64,000 nt of DNA from Chenopodium formosanum. Taxonomy: Eukaryota; Streptophyta; Magnoliopsida; Caryophyllales; Amaranthaceae. The stretch spans positions 2,232,001-2,296,000 of the forward strand of contig CM044858.1 of the NCBI GenBank assembly GCA_024500155.1, in the 5' to 3' direction. The notes under the pieces were generated by a model. It was not told where the DNA came from, made no database searches, and saw only the letters and a list, made by a program, of their open reading frames with translations. This document shows, piece by piece, positions 33,312 to 46,200 of this stretch. Within the stretch, counting starts at the first letter, position 1; each line of letters opens with the position of its first letter. The position numbers and the translations under genes are program-made.

Positions 33312-33490
33312 AAGGGGAGTTTTTTCTCGAGTTTTCGAAGAGCCACATAGGATTTAATTTACTTAGCGCGCCAAGTAAGATTATAAGTTTTTGTTGTATC
33401 CAATTAAATAAGAGATTATTAATTTCTTTTAGATTAAATAATTCAAATGCCACATAGGCAAAATTGGCGAATGAAATTTTTAATTTTAAA
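33312..33490. repeat. Left copy of a direct repeat flanking the satellite region
   Basis: The block from AGTTTTTTCTCGAGTTTT through GCCACATAGGATTTA, TTAGCGCGCCAAGTA and AAAATTGGCGAATGA recurs in the same orientation at 38960-39130 with roughly 85 percent identity by eye. Just before it, TCTAGTGTATATATATG at 33293 resembles a plant Helitron 5' end (A|TC with a TA-rich start), but no matching 3' hairpin was found. Confidence 0.65.
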
Positions 33491-33849
33491 TATTATATAT
33501 TATCGTGAAGCATATAACCTACAACTATATTATCTGCTAAGTCGAATGAGCCCCGTTAAATCTATTGTAGATGTCAAGAAATCCCGAGCATATAACCTAC
33601 AAGCACAAGTATGACTGCAAGAATTCGTCGGCATCCCTCAAATAGCACAATAAGATGTGAAAACAACAATTCCACTTTGCATCTTATATGCTAAAAAATT
33701 CTAAGTACGGGATAAGACAAGTTACAATGCCTAAGTGTTGGGATGATGGATGGTCAAGGGGGCATGTGGCATGTGCACAAGATCATGTGCACCCACGGAC
33801 AAGGCATACTTGGAGATATGTTTGTCATTTAAGGGTATGTCGACTTTGC

Positions 33850-36800
33850 CTTTATACATAATGATTAAGGATCAATGTAATGATTTCAGGCACTATTTAT
33901 GACATCCAAAGCCCTTTAATTTGGGAACCCATGGAAGTAATAGGATGCATAATCTCGTCGCATGAAAAAATGATATACGGAAACAAAATAAATGAATGCT
34001 ATTATCCACGTTTTTTGAGTAATTTTTAATTTGCCGGGGCTCGGTGGCGAAAAGTCTTGAAACCCTAAGGGATACATCTTAGGGTCATATAATGACGTTT
34101 GGAACCATATATGACCATTATAGGTTGTCAAAAACGTCCGTGGTAAGCTTCATTTCACGAAATCGGTGCAAGTTTCGAACAGGTAAATTGACCGTTTTAA
34201 GGCAAATTGGATGGTTCCACCTACCCAATTGGACTCCCGGAGGATATTAGAGACCATGGTAAAAATCTTGGCAATTTTTATTTCCGGGCGAAAAAAGGTC
34301 AAAAAAATCCAAAATTGAAAGCTTATTATCCACGCTTTTTGAGGCATTTTTGATGTGATGGGGCCCGGTATTGAAAAGTTTTGAAACCCTAGGGGATACA
34401 TCTTAGGGTCATATAATGACGTTTGGAACCATCTACGGCCATTATAGGTTGTCAAAAATGTCCGTGGTAGGCTTCAATTCACGAATCGGTGCAAGTTTCG
34501 AACGGGTAAATTGAAACTTTTAAGGCAAATTGGATGGTTCCACCCGCCCAATGGGACTCTCGGAGGGTATTAGAGACCATGTTAAACATCTTGGCAATTT
34601 TTATTTCTGGGTGAAAAAATGTCAAAAAAATTCCAAAATTGAAGGCTATTATCAACGTTTTTTGAGGAATTTTTGATGTTACAAAGCCTGGTGGCGAAAA
34701 GTCTTGAAACCCTAGGGGATACATCTTAGGATCATATAATGACGTCTGGAACCATATATGACCATTATAGGTTGTAAAAATTTCCGTGGTAGGCTTTAGT
34801 TCATGAAATCGGTGGAAGTTTCGAACGGGTAAATTGACCGTCTTAAAGCAAATTGGATGGTTCCATCTACCCAATTGGACTCCCGGAGGACATAAGGTAC
34901 CATGGTAAACTTCTTGGCAATTTTTATTTCAGGGCGAAAAAAAGTTTAAAAAATTCCAAAATTAAAAGCTATTATCCACGCTTTTTGAGGAATTTTTTAT
35001 GTTACGGGGCCCAATGGCGTAAAGTCTTGAGACCCTACGGGATACATCTAAAGGTTATAAAATGACGTTTAGAACCATATATAACCATTATAGGTTGTCA
35101 AAAATGTCCGTGGTAGCCTTAAGTTCATGAAATCGGTGCAAGTTTCGAACGGGTAAATTGACCGTTTTAAGGAAAATTGGATTGTTCCACCTACCCAATT
35201 GGACTCCTGGAGTGTATTAGGGACCATGGTAAACATCTCGGCAATTTTTATTTTCGGGCAAAAATAGTTCAAAAAGATTCCAAAATTAAAGGCTTATTGT
35301 CTACGCTTGAGAAATTTTTGATGTTACGGGACCCGGTGGCAAAAAGTCTTAATTCCCTAGGGGATACATCTTAGGGTCTTATAATGATGTTTGGAACCAT
35401 ATATGACCATTATAGGTTGTCAAAAATGTCCGTGGTAGGCTTCAATTCACAAATCGATGAAAGTTTCGACCGGGTAAATTAACCATTTTAAGGCAAATTG
35501 GATTGTTCCACCCACCCAATTGGACTCCTAGAGGGTATTAGGGACCATGGTAAACATCTCGGCAATTTTTATTTCCATGCGAAAAAAGGTCAAATAAATT
35601 CCAAAATTGAAGGCTATTATCCACGATTTTTGAGGAAATTTTGATGTTACGGGGCCCGGTGGCGAAAAGTCTTGAAACCCTAGAGGATACATCTTAGGGT
35701 CATATAATGACATTTGGAACCATATATGATCATTATAGGTTGTCAAAAATGTCCGAGGTAGGCTTCATTTCACGAAATCAGTGCAAGTTTCGAACAGGTA
35801 AATTGACCGTTTTAAGGCAAATTGGAAGGTTCCACCCACCCAATTGGACTCCCGGAGGGTATTAGAGACCATAGTAAAAATCTTGGGAATTTTTATTTTC
35901 GGGCGAAAAAAGGTAAAAAAAATCCAAAATTCGAAGGCTATTATCTACGTTTTTTGAGGAATTTTTTATATGATGGGACCCGGTGTTGAAAAATCTTGAA
36001 ATCCTGAGGGATACATCTTAGGGTCATATAATGACGTTTGGAACCATATAAGACCATTATAGGTTGTCAAAAATGTCTATGGGAGGCTTCAGTTCACGAA
36101 ATCGGTGCAAGTTTCGAATGGGTAAATTGACCGTTTGAATTCAAATTGGATGGTTCCACCCGCCCAATTGGACTCTCGGAGGGTATTAGTGACCATGGTA
36201 AACATCTCGGAAATTTTTAATTTCGGGCGAAAAAAGGTCAAAAAAAATTCCAAAATTGAAGGCTATTATCCATGTTTTTTAAGGAATTTTTTATTTTACG
36301 AGGCCTGGTGGCGAAAAGTCTTGAAACCCTAGGGGATACATTTTAGGTCATAAAATGACGTTTACAACCATATATGACCATTATAAGTTGTCAAAAATGT
36401 CCGTGGGAGCCTTAAGTTCATGAAATCGGTGCAAGTTTGGAACGGATAAATTGATCGTTTTAAGGCAAATTAGATGGTTTTACCTACCAAATTGGACTCC
36501 TGGAGGATATTAGGGACCATGGAAAATATCTCGGCAATTTTTATTTCTGGGTGAAAAAAGGTCAAAAATTCAAAATTGAAAGCTATTATCCACGCTTTTT
36601 GAAAAAATTTTGATATTATGGGGCCCGGTGGCGAAAAGTCTTGAGACCCTAGGGGATACATCTTAAGATCATATAATGACGTTTGGAACCATATATGACC
36701 ATTATAGGTTGTAACAATTTCTGTGGTAGGCTTTAGTTCATGAAATCGGTGCAAGTTTCGAACGGGTAAATTGACCGTTTTAAGGAAAATTGGATGGTTC

Positions 36801-38956
36801 CATCTACCCAATTGGACTCCCGGAGGGCATAAGGGACCATGGTAAACTTCTTAGCAATTTTTATTTCCAGCGAAAAAAATTCAAAAAAATTCCAAAATTG
36901 AAAGCTATTATCCACGTTTTTTGAGGAATTTTTGATGTTACGGGGCCCAGTGGCGAAAATCCTTGAAACCCTATGGGATACATCTAAGGGTTATATAATG
37001 ACGTTTAGAACCATATATGACCATTATAGGTTGTCAAAAATGTCTGTGGTAGCCTTAAGTTCATGAAAACGGTGCAAGTTTCGAACGGGTAACTTGACCG
37101 TTTTAACTTTTAAGCAAATTGGATGGTTCCATCTACCTAGTTGGACTCCCGGAGGGTATAGGGGAACATGGTAAACATCTCAGCAAGTTTTATTTCCGAG
37201 CGAAAAAAGGTTAAAAAAGTTCTAAAATTGAAGGCTATTATCCACGCTTTTTGAGGAATTTTTGATGTGACGGGGCCCAGTGTTGAAAAGTTATGAAACC
37301 CTAGGGGATACATCATAGGGTCATATAATGATGTTTGAAACCAAATACGACCGTTAAAGGTTGTCAAAAATGTCTGTGGGAGGCTTCAGTTCACGAAATC
37401 GGTGCAAGTTTCGAATGGGTAAATTGACCGTTTTAAGGCAAATTGGATGGTTCCACCCGTCCAATTGGACTCCTGGAGGGTATTATGGACCATGGTAAAC
37501 ATCTCAGCAATTTTAATTTCTGGGCGAAAAAGGTCAAAAAAATTCAAAATTGAAGGCTATTATCCACGCTTTTTAAGAAATTTTTTATATTACGAGGCCC
37601 GGTGGCGAAAAGTCTTGAAACCCTAGGGGTTACATTTTAGGGTCATATAATGACGTTTGGAACCATATATGACCATTATAGGTTGTCAAAAACTTCCGTG
37701 GTAGGCTTCATTTCACGAAATCGGTGCAAATTTCGAACGGGTAAATTGACTGTTTTAAGGCAAATTGGATGGTTCCACCCACCCAATTGGACTCCCGGAG
37801 GGTATTAGGGACCATGGTAAAAATCTTGGCAATTTTTATTTTCGGGCGAAAAAAGGTAAAAAAAAATCCAAAATTGAAGGCTATTATCCACGTTTTTTGA
37901 GGAATTTTTGATGTGACGGGGCCTGGTGTTGAAAAGTCTTGAAACCCTAGGGGATACATCTTAGGGTCATACAATGACGTTTGGAACCATATACGACCAT
38001 TATAGGTTGTCAAAAATGTCTGTGGGAGGTTTCAGTTCATGAAATCGGTGGAAGTTTCGAACGGGTAAATTGACCGTTTGAAGGGAAATTGGATGGTTCC
38101 ACCCGCCCAATTGGACTCTCGGAGGGTATTAGGGACCATGGTAAACATCTCGTCAATTTTTATTTCCGGACGAAAAAAGGTCAAAAAAATTTCAAAATTG
38201 AAGGCATCATACACGAAATCGGAGTGATTTAGATGGTTATAGGACTCGGTTTCGGAAATTCACGGAACACTACGTGATGCAGTCCAGGATCATATAATAT
38301 TGTTTTGACCCGTATATAACCATTATTCGGCTACGTAAAGGCCCTGTGAAAGCTTATGCCAATACATGAGGAGTGTACGAAAAACGGGTAAATCGACCGT
38401 TTAAAGTCAAATTGGATGGCTCCACCCACCCAATTGGACCCCCAGAGGATATTAGGGACCATGGTAAACAGACAATTTTTATTTCCGGACGAAAAAAAGT
38501 CAAAAAAATTCCAAAATTGAAGGCTATATCCACGCCTTTTAAGGAATTTTGGAGGATTCGGGATCCGGTGTCTAAAAGTCTTGTGATCCAAGGAAATACA
38601 TCTCGGGATCATAAAATGTTGTTTGAAAGCATATATGAACATTATATGTTGTCATAAACGTCCGTGGTAGGCTTGAGTTAACGAAATCGGTGCAAGCTGT
38701 AAACAGGTAAATTGACCGTTTAAAGGCAAATTGGATGGTTCCACCCACTCAATTGGACTCTCGGAGGGTATTAGGGACCATGATAAACATTTTGGCAATT
38801 TTTATTTCCGAGTGACAAAAGTCAAAAAATTCCAAAATTGAAGGCTATTACTCACGCTTTTTAAGAAATTTTGGAGGAATCGGGCTCGGTGTCGAAAAGT
38901 CTCGTGATCCTAGAGAATACATCTCGGAGTCATATAATGTCGTTTGGGTCATACAC
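33850..38956. repeat. Satellite array, about fifteen units of about 323 bp
   Basis: The phrase GGTAAATTGACC (with variants) recurs near 34182, 34505, 34829, 35151, 35472, 35796, 36121, 36443, 36764, 37088, 37417, 37738, 38063, 38387 and 38705, a spacing of 318-329 bases. Other fixed words in each unit are CAAATTGGATGGTTCCACC, GACCATGGTAAACATCT, CAATTTTTATTTCCGGGCGA, GGCTATTATCCACG, CTTGAAACCCTAGGGGATAC and ATATATGACCATTATAGG. Small differences group units into classes that recur along the array. The left edge (33845-34000) is a terminal domain also found in the MAP kinase intron, and a diverged unit type lies at 38197-38385. Open frames here are by-products of the repeat. Confidence 0.95.
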
Positions 38957-39130
38957 TTTGTCCCCGGAGTTTTTTCTCGAGTTTTTAGAGAGCCACATAG
39001 GATTTATTTTTCTTAGCGCGCCATGTAGGATTATAAATTTTAGTTGTATCCAATCAAATAGAGATTATCATTTTCTTTAGAATTAAATGATTTAATAGTA
39101 AAATTGGCGAATGAGATTTTTTAGTTTAAA
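38957..39130. repeat. Right copy of the direct repeat flanking the satellite
   Basis: Same orientation as 33312-33490, with the shared words GGAGTTTTTTCTCGAGTTTT, GAGCCACATAGGATTTA, TTAGCGCGCCATGTAGGAT and AAAATTGGCGAATGA. Confidence 0.65.
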
Positions 39131-39215
39131 TTAATTAAATATAAAATTTATCTTTTGATATAGGAATTTTATCTAAATATAAAATATCATCTACTATCTA
39201 TCTAAGATAGACTAA

Positions 39216-39482
39216 GGCCCTGTTTGATTCACCTTAATTTTGCTGAACTGAAATTATTTTTACTGAACTGAACTTATTTTTACTGAATTGAACTTAATTT
39301 TACTGAACTGAAATTATTTTTACTGATTTTCTATTATAATTCTTCTTTAAGAAAACTGAATTTTACTGAACTGAACTTATTTTTACTGAACTAAAATTAT
39401 TTTTACTGAACTGAAATTAATTTTACTGAACTGAAATTATTTTTACTTAATATTATTTTTTTAAGGTGAATCAAACAGGGCC
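39216..39482. mobile_element. Tourist-like MITE with near-perfect inverted ends
   Basis: Begins GGCCCTGTTTGATTCACCTT and ends with its exact inverse AAGGTGAATCAAACAGGGCC, flanked by TAA on both sides (39213-39215 and 39483-39485). The inside is a tandem series of ATTTTTACTGAACTGAA-type units. Perfect 20-bp ends and the TAA duplication indicate a PIF/Harbinger-type MITE of recent origin. Confidence 0.9.
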
Positions 39483-39546
39483 TAATAGTCTACTTTCAAT
39501 AAAATGGGAGTAATTAGTGTGTTGTGTTTAGAAGAAAAGCATCAAA

Positions 39547-39620
39547 GTCTGGGTGGTGTAGTCGGTTATCACGCTAGTCTCACACACTAGAGGTCCCCGG
39601 TTCGAACCCGGGCTCAGACA
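39547..39620 (+). tRNA. tRNA-Val (anticodon CAC)
   Basis: The 5' strand GTCTGGG pairs with CTCAGAC at the 3' end, followed by discriminator A. The D arm region reads GTGTAGTCGGTTATCAC. The anticodon arm CTAGT-CTCACAC-ACTAG places CAC at the anticodon, reading GUG valine codons. The T arm is CCCCGG-TTCGAAC-CCGGG and contains a canonical B box, GGTTCGAACCC. No intron. A short T-rich stretch follows. All stems pair, so it looks functional. Confidence 0.95.
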
Positions 39621-40271
39621 TTTATTTAACAAAGATTTTTTACCTCTTGACTTGCAGTAATGTAGTAATAGTTTCCATTGTTATCGTCATTTTAATGAAA
39701 ACTATGAAAGGAAGGAAAAAGACGCCCTGGAAATGCTAGAACGTAGAGAGAGGACAGCAAAATATGAGGAGGATTCTGGAGATGCAAAGTGACATACAGT
39801 GGATAATATCAAGCTTAAATGACATTCATACAGAAAAATGTGATCAAGTATGATACTCAATCTTAAGTCAAATATTATGTAACAATAGCACATTGAATCA
39901 ATAATTCGATACAAGAATACAAGATGCTACATCATCCAACATGACAGAAAAAATCCAGTCCTAAGGTAACAACGTATAAAACAATCGTCTAATAGTGAAA
40001 GACGGAAAGTGGTATTTAATCTGGCAATATACAAGAAAATCGTGTTGTATGTACGTGCATTTTTGCCTCAACACCATTTCAGTGGCAATCAAAGGATTCT
40101 CCATAGATTTTTTTTGGTAAGCAGTGATCTACCATAAATTCTATTACTAAGCAATTTACATTCTGCTATTCTTCAGAATAAAGAGGGCTTTATACCACTG
40201 TTTATCACCATGTCACATTCACTTTTATCGTCCCTTGAAAGAAATTCACTTCTGGTAAAGTGATACAACAA
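39621..40271. other. 3' side of the MAP kinase gene
   Basis: AT-rich, no coding sequence. Probably includes the 3' UTR of the minus-strand MAP kinase gene, whose stop is at 40272. Confidence 0.4.
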
Positions 40272-43200
40272 TTAACCAATGAGGGGATCTGGGTTGAATG
40301 ACACGGACTCCCTCCAAATGAGCTCTTTGATATTCTCTTCTGTGAAAGATGGCTGCTCAAAATCAAAACTGAATGGATGGGGACAAACAGGTTCCTCGTT
40401 TATATCATGTAGAGGGGCAAGGTATGGATGGCAGAGCGCCTCGTTAACTGAACAAAATCAGAGAAAACACGTTAAATTGGTATTCAACAAATACTGTTAT
40501 GAATTCAAAGACGAGCTAAACTAAGCCAAGCTGCCTCAAGAAGGCCTAACCAGGAAACAGGCTAAACTAATTTTTCTCATCCTACCCTCTCCTTTGAAGT
40601 GAAACTAACCACTCCTACGGTCCTACCTCAGCCTTCTCTACAGTCTGCCTGTTTTCCCTCACTTTTTCTTTCCTTCTCTCTCAATTTGTCTCTCTTTTAA
40701 CCGATTAACAATGCAAGCCATTAACCAATTTCCATGTTCTACTCAACCTCCCTTTCCTCCTCTTGTACATGCACACTCCATCCTGCCTTTTCCTTCTTCC
40801 CGATCCCACAACAAAATCTAAGTAAACCTAACCTGCAAATTAAACCTCAGCTGAACCTGACAGGCTCAAGCTCCACTCAACTCGATTAAAGCCTCTAGCT
40901 TACAAGTCACAGGGCAATCCAAATCATGCCTTCTCCAACAAATAGTTGCATTTTTCATTCATAATGATAATTTTCTTAAAAAATGATACCTGTTATACGC
41001 TTGCTGGGATCAAAGACGAGCATTTTCTCCAGTAAATCAATAGCCAACGGAGAAGCATTTGGAAATTTAACAGAGAATTGTTGCCTTGGATATTGAGGAA
41101 GCTGCCTAACATATCTTTTAGCATTGTCACTCTGTAGGAATGCTATACTGGAGTCATCAGGTGAACCTATGAGCTGCCAAGAGATAAAAGAGCCATAACA
41201 AATTTGTCAAGACTTTCTAAATTGTGTCACTTTAGGGACTCTGGACAATCAAGACTACAAAAGGGAATAAATGGAGGATACTTGAATATGCAAATAACAG
41301 TGACATTAATTTGATAAGATGAATTACTATATGATGGTCATTATAGCATCTAATAACAATTTTTAACTATGGATTAGTATGGACTAAAACAAACCTCTCA
41401 CACTGTTAATTCTTATGACTAGTATGTATAATATATGATGGTCATTGTATCATTTAGTATAGACTTCATGCTTTTAGAAAGAAAATATATTCTTATGACT
41501 GGAAATATAAATATTATAAACATAGGAACCTACCTCAGTAACAAGTTTCAGCTGATGAACATAATCCTTTCCGGGGAAAAGGGGTTCTCTGGTCATGATT
41601 TCCCCAAGTATGCATCCAACAGACCAAATATCAATTGCAGTAGTGTACTCAGAACAGTTTAGAAGCAATTCTGGAGCTCGATACCACCGAGTGACAACAT
41701 ACTCGGTCATGAAATCGGTTTCTGAAGTTGTTCTTGCAAGTCCAAAGTCTCCAATCTTAAGATCACAGTTCGCATTCATTAGCAAATTGCTAGGTTTCAG
41801 ATCACGGTGCAGCACACCAGCCGAGTGAATGTACTTCAAGCCTCTTAATATTTGATAGAGAAAATACTGTGAAAAAGATTTGACCATCAATCATTTGTTA
41901 GGCATCAAATTCAAAGTAGCAAGGATGCAGGCAATGGCAACTATAAGATGAGCAAAAGGATTTGACATTTTGACCCTTAATCATTTGTATCAACTCTTAG
42001 AACTTTAGAAGGATAGAGAGAAAGGCCAAGAGGAAAAACATTAAGTTTTTGTCAGCTTTAATCTTATCACTTAGTACAAGACAGACAAAACAGATTTTCA
42101 AGTTTCAACTAGAAGATTATTACTATAGACAAATGTCTAATAAGTTAAGCTAAGACAGCCAAATTCCCCATTTTCCTCTTATAAGAGACATGGGAGTGAA
42201 ATAATATTATTCTTCAACACAGTTAAAGCTAGACACAAACGTTCAACTTCAGATTGATCATTGACAAAGAAAGGTATTGCTCATTAGACTAATAATTTCA
42301 AAATCATCTATAACTTCATACAAACATACCCGACAATGATCATCAGTTAACTGTTGGTTGGATCGTATTATTTGGTGAAGATCAGTATCCATCAATTCAT
42401 GAACCATGTATACATCATTGAAGTTCTCTTTCTGTGGAGGTCGTATTATGTCCCGGATGGAGATAACCTTTGCTAGGACGAACATTGACCAATTAGAATA
42501 TAACATTGAAATTCACAACTAATAAAATCTCTACAATGAATAGGAGTCATAAATTCCTCAAAAAAATAATATATTAACTTAAAATAAAGAGTAGAATCAT
42601 ATAACAATGCACATATGTTCAACTTCTAAATGTCATATTGATTGTTTTCGTTCAAATGATTTGCAGCACTTGTTTAGAATACTTCAGTGTAGTGGGGTTA
42701 CAAATCAATGCAGTGAAGTCTATGCAAAAAGAAATCTAAACAAAATTTGTTTACAATAAGAGATTCCAATTCATAATATTGATGCATGGCTTTTGAGTTT
42801 TGGAGCAAAGGAAACTGAAAAGTGAAATTGTTTATGTTTGGTTAGTTGCAACAAACAAGAAAATGTGCCACCTATACCATCAAAATTTCATGGTTATGAC
42901 AAAGGGGTAATAATTTTAATATATATAACTTAAAATCACCATTACAATACACTGGATAATAAAACTTACATTGTCATGATTCATGTGACGAAGAAGTTTG
43001 ATTTCACGGAGTATTCTTTTGGCATCAATTCTGTTATGAAATGCATTGCTGACCTTCTTGATTGCAACTTCTTCTTGTGTTTCTGAATTGACAGCAGCAC
43101 TGAGAAAATGAAAAAATCACGTTGACCATCATTAGTAAACAACTACAAACACATCTGTAGTAGCAATAAGCTAGCTTAAGTATCAAAAGCACGGAAGCTC

Positions 43201-46200
43201 ATGAGTTTTGATCTTGAGTTAAATAATAAGCGAGCAAAAGCAAGAATTAAGCCTAAGAGACAACTAAGTGATGATGGCATCTTATTCATATAAACACATA
43301 AGATCAAATGCAAAGCAACTCCTGTGTAGTTTATCAGTAGAGTCTTTAACAACAAATTACAGTTGATAGTGTAAACTTATGTAAAAATTAAGAGGTTTCA
43401 CTTGGCATTCTGACCATTCTCTGGAATGTCCAGTCTTTAACAGTCAAATACGATGTACAGAGTAATAAGTACAAGAAAACAACCTTAAATCTACAAAATC
43501 ATAGGCTGTAATATCCCACAATATAAACATATTTTTTTTTTTTCCATTTTCCTTTTGAGTGATTAACATAAGCTGATTTCGTTGCCCACCTGTTCCTTAA
43601 GACATGATGATTAAGGATGAATGAGATAGTTTCGGGCACTATGTATGACTCCCAAGGCCTTTTGGGATCCCATGGAAGTACTTGGATGCATAATCTCGCC
43701 GGGTGAAAAAAATGATATACGGAGCCAAATATGAAGGCTATAATACACGAGATCGGAGCAATTTAGGAGGTATCTGAACCCGGAGTCGAAATTCATGGAA
43801 CACTACGGGATGCATCACGGGGTTATATAATATTGTTTCGACCCATATATGACTATTATTCGGCTACGTAAAGGCCCCGTGGAAGCTTATAGCCAATACA
43901 AGAGGCGTGTACGAAAATGGCTAAATTGGATGATTCCACCCACCCAAATGGACTCCCAGAGGTTATTAGGGTCCATGGTAATCATCTCGGCAATTTTTTA
44001 TTTCCGGTCCAAAAAAAGTCAAAATTTGTCAAAATTGAAGGCTATTATCCACGTTTTTTGAGGAATTTTGGAGGTTTCAGGACCCGGTATCGGAAAGTCA
44101 TGAGATGCTAGGGGATACATCTCAGGGTCATATAATGACGTTTGGAACCATATATGACCATTAAATGTTGTCATAATTGTCCGTGGTGTAGCTTGATTTT
44201 AAAAAATCAGTGCAAGTTGTAATCGGATAAATTGACTGTTTAAAGGCATATTGGATGGTTTTATCCACCCAAATGGGCTCCCGGAGGAGATTAGGGACCA
44301 AGGTAAACATCTCAGCAATTTTTATTTCCGGGCGAGAAAAAGTCAAAAAAATCCAAAATTAAAGGCTATTATCCACGCTTTTTGAGGAATTTTGGAAGTT
44401 ACGGGGCACGGTGGCGAAAAGTGTTGAGATCCTAGGAGATACATCTCAGGGTCATATAATGCCGTTTGGAACCATATATGACCATCATTATAGTCAAGTC
44501 ACATCACTTCATAATATATACTTTCATGACATCATTATAGTTCAGTCACATCACTTTAATATACTTTCATGACATCATTATAGTTCAGTCACATCACTTC
44601 AATATACTTATATGACATCATTATAAATATATGACATCATTATAAATGTATGACATCATTATATTCAAGTCACATCACTTCAATGTACTTATATGACATC
44701 ACTACATTTCATGAATTTCAAAATAAAGTCGAAACTCATTCTAGGTACTTTATGGACATCTTTATCGATGTCTTATGATTTCAAACCTCCTTATATGATC
44801 CCAGCAGTCATCCAACACATTCAGTTAATTTTTTGAAAAAATGTCAAAAACTAAACCGAAATCGTGTATTTTAGCCTTGAATTTTAGCCAATTTTCCACT
44901 TATTTTGACCCGGAAATAAAAATTGTCGAGATGCTTATCATGGACCCTAATAGAGCCTGATAGTCTATTTGGGTGGGTGCAATCATCCAATATGCCTTTA
45001 AACGATCAATTTATCCGTTCGCAACTTGCACCGATTTCGTGACCTCAAGCCTACCACGGACATTTATAACAACATATAATGGTCATATATGGTTCCAAAC
45101 GGCATTATATAACCCTGAGATGTATCCCCTAGGATCTCAACACTTTTCGCCACTGGGCCTGTAACCTCCAAAATTCCTCAAAAAGCGTGGATAATAACCT
45201 TCAATTTTGGAATTTTTTGACATTTTCTCGCCCGGAAATAAAAATTTCCGAGATGTTTACCATGGTCCCTAATATCCTCCGGAAGCCCATTTGGGTGGAT
45301 AAAACCATCAAATATGTCTTTAAACAGTCAATTTACCCGATTACAACTTATTGATTTCATAAAATCAAGCTACACCACGGACATTTATGACAACATATAA
45401 TGGTCATATATGGTTTCAAACGTCATTATATGACCCCGAGATGTATCCCCTAGCATCTCAAGACTTTCCGGTACCGGGTCCCAAAAGCTCCAAAATTCCT
45501 CAAAAAACATGGATAATAGCCTTTGATTTTGACAATTTTTGGCTTTTTTAAGACCGGGAATAAAAATTGCCGAAATGATTACCATGGACCCTAATACCCT
45601 CCGAGAGTCCATTTGGGTGGGTGGAACCATCCAATTTGCTTTTAATCATCCAATTTAGTCATTTTCGTACACGCCTCTTGTATTGTTTATAAGCTTCCAC
45701 GGGGTCTTTACGTAGCCGAATAATGGTCATATATGGGTTGAAACAATATTATATAACCCCGTGATGCATCCCGTAGTGTTCTGTGAATTTCCGACACCAG
45801 GTCCGGACACCTCCTAAATTGCTCCGATCTCGTGTATTATAGCCTTCATATTTGACTTCTGGATATCATTTTTTCACCCGGCGAGGTTATGCATCCAAGT
45901 ACTTCCATGGGTTTCCAAAAGGTCTTGGGAGTCATACATAGTGCCCGAAACTATCTCATTCATCCTTAATTATCATGTCTTAAGGTACAATATAAAGCTC
46001 TATAGGGGAAGGTGGTCCCGCTGTGAATATTATGGAGAATGCTAAACACGTTCCCCCCCCCCCCCCCCCCCCCGGTGTGCAAACTCTCTCTCAGCAGTTA
46101 GCAGAAGAGCAACACACAACTATGGAATATGACGATACACCTGCTGCTGCACAGCCAGGGTTGAGAAAGTGGAAAAAAATCACTCGAAAAAAGGAGCAGA

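Noticed and set aside
33916..38657. Many open frames of 60-130 codons with similar products on both strands
   Set aside because: They recur with the 323-bp satellite period and so are by-products of the repeat, not a gene family.
33850..38956. CRISPR-like array
   Set aside because: Units are 323 bp without unique spacers and the genome is a plant; it is a satellite.
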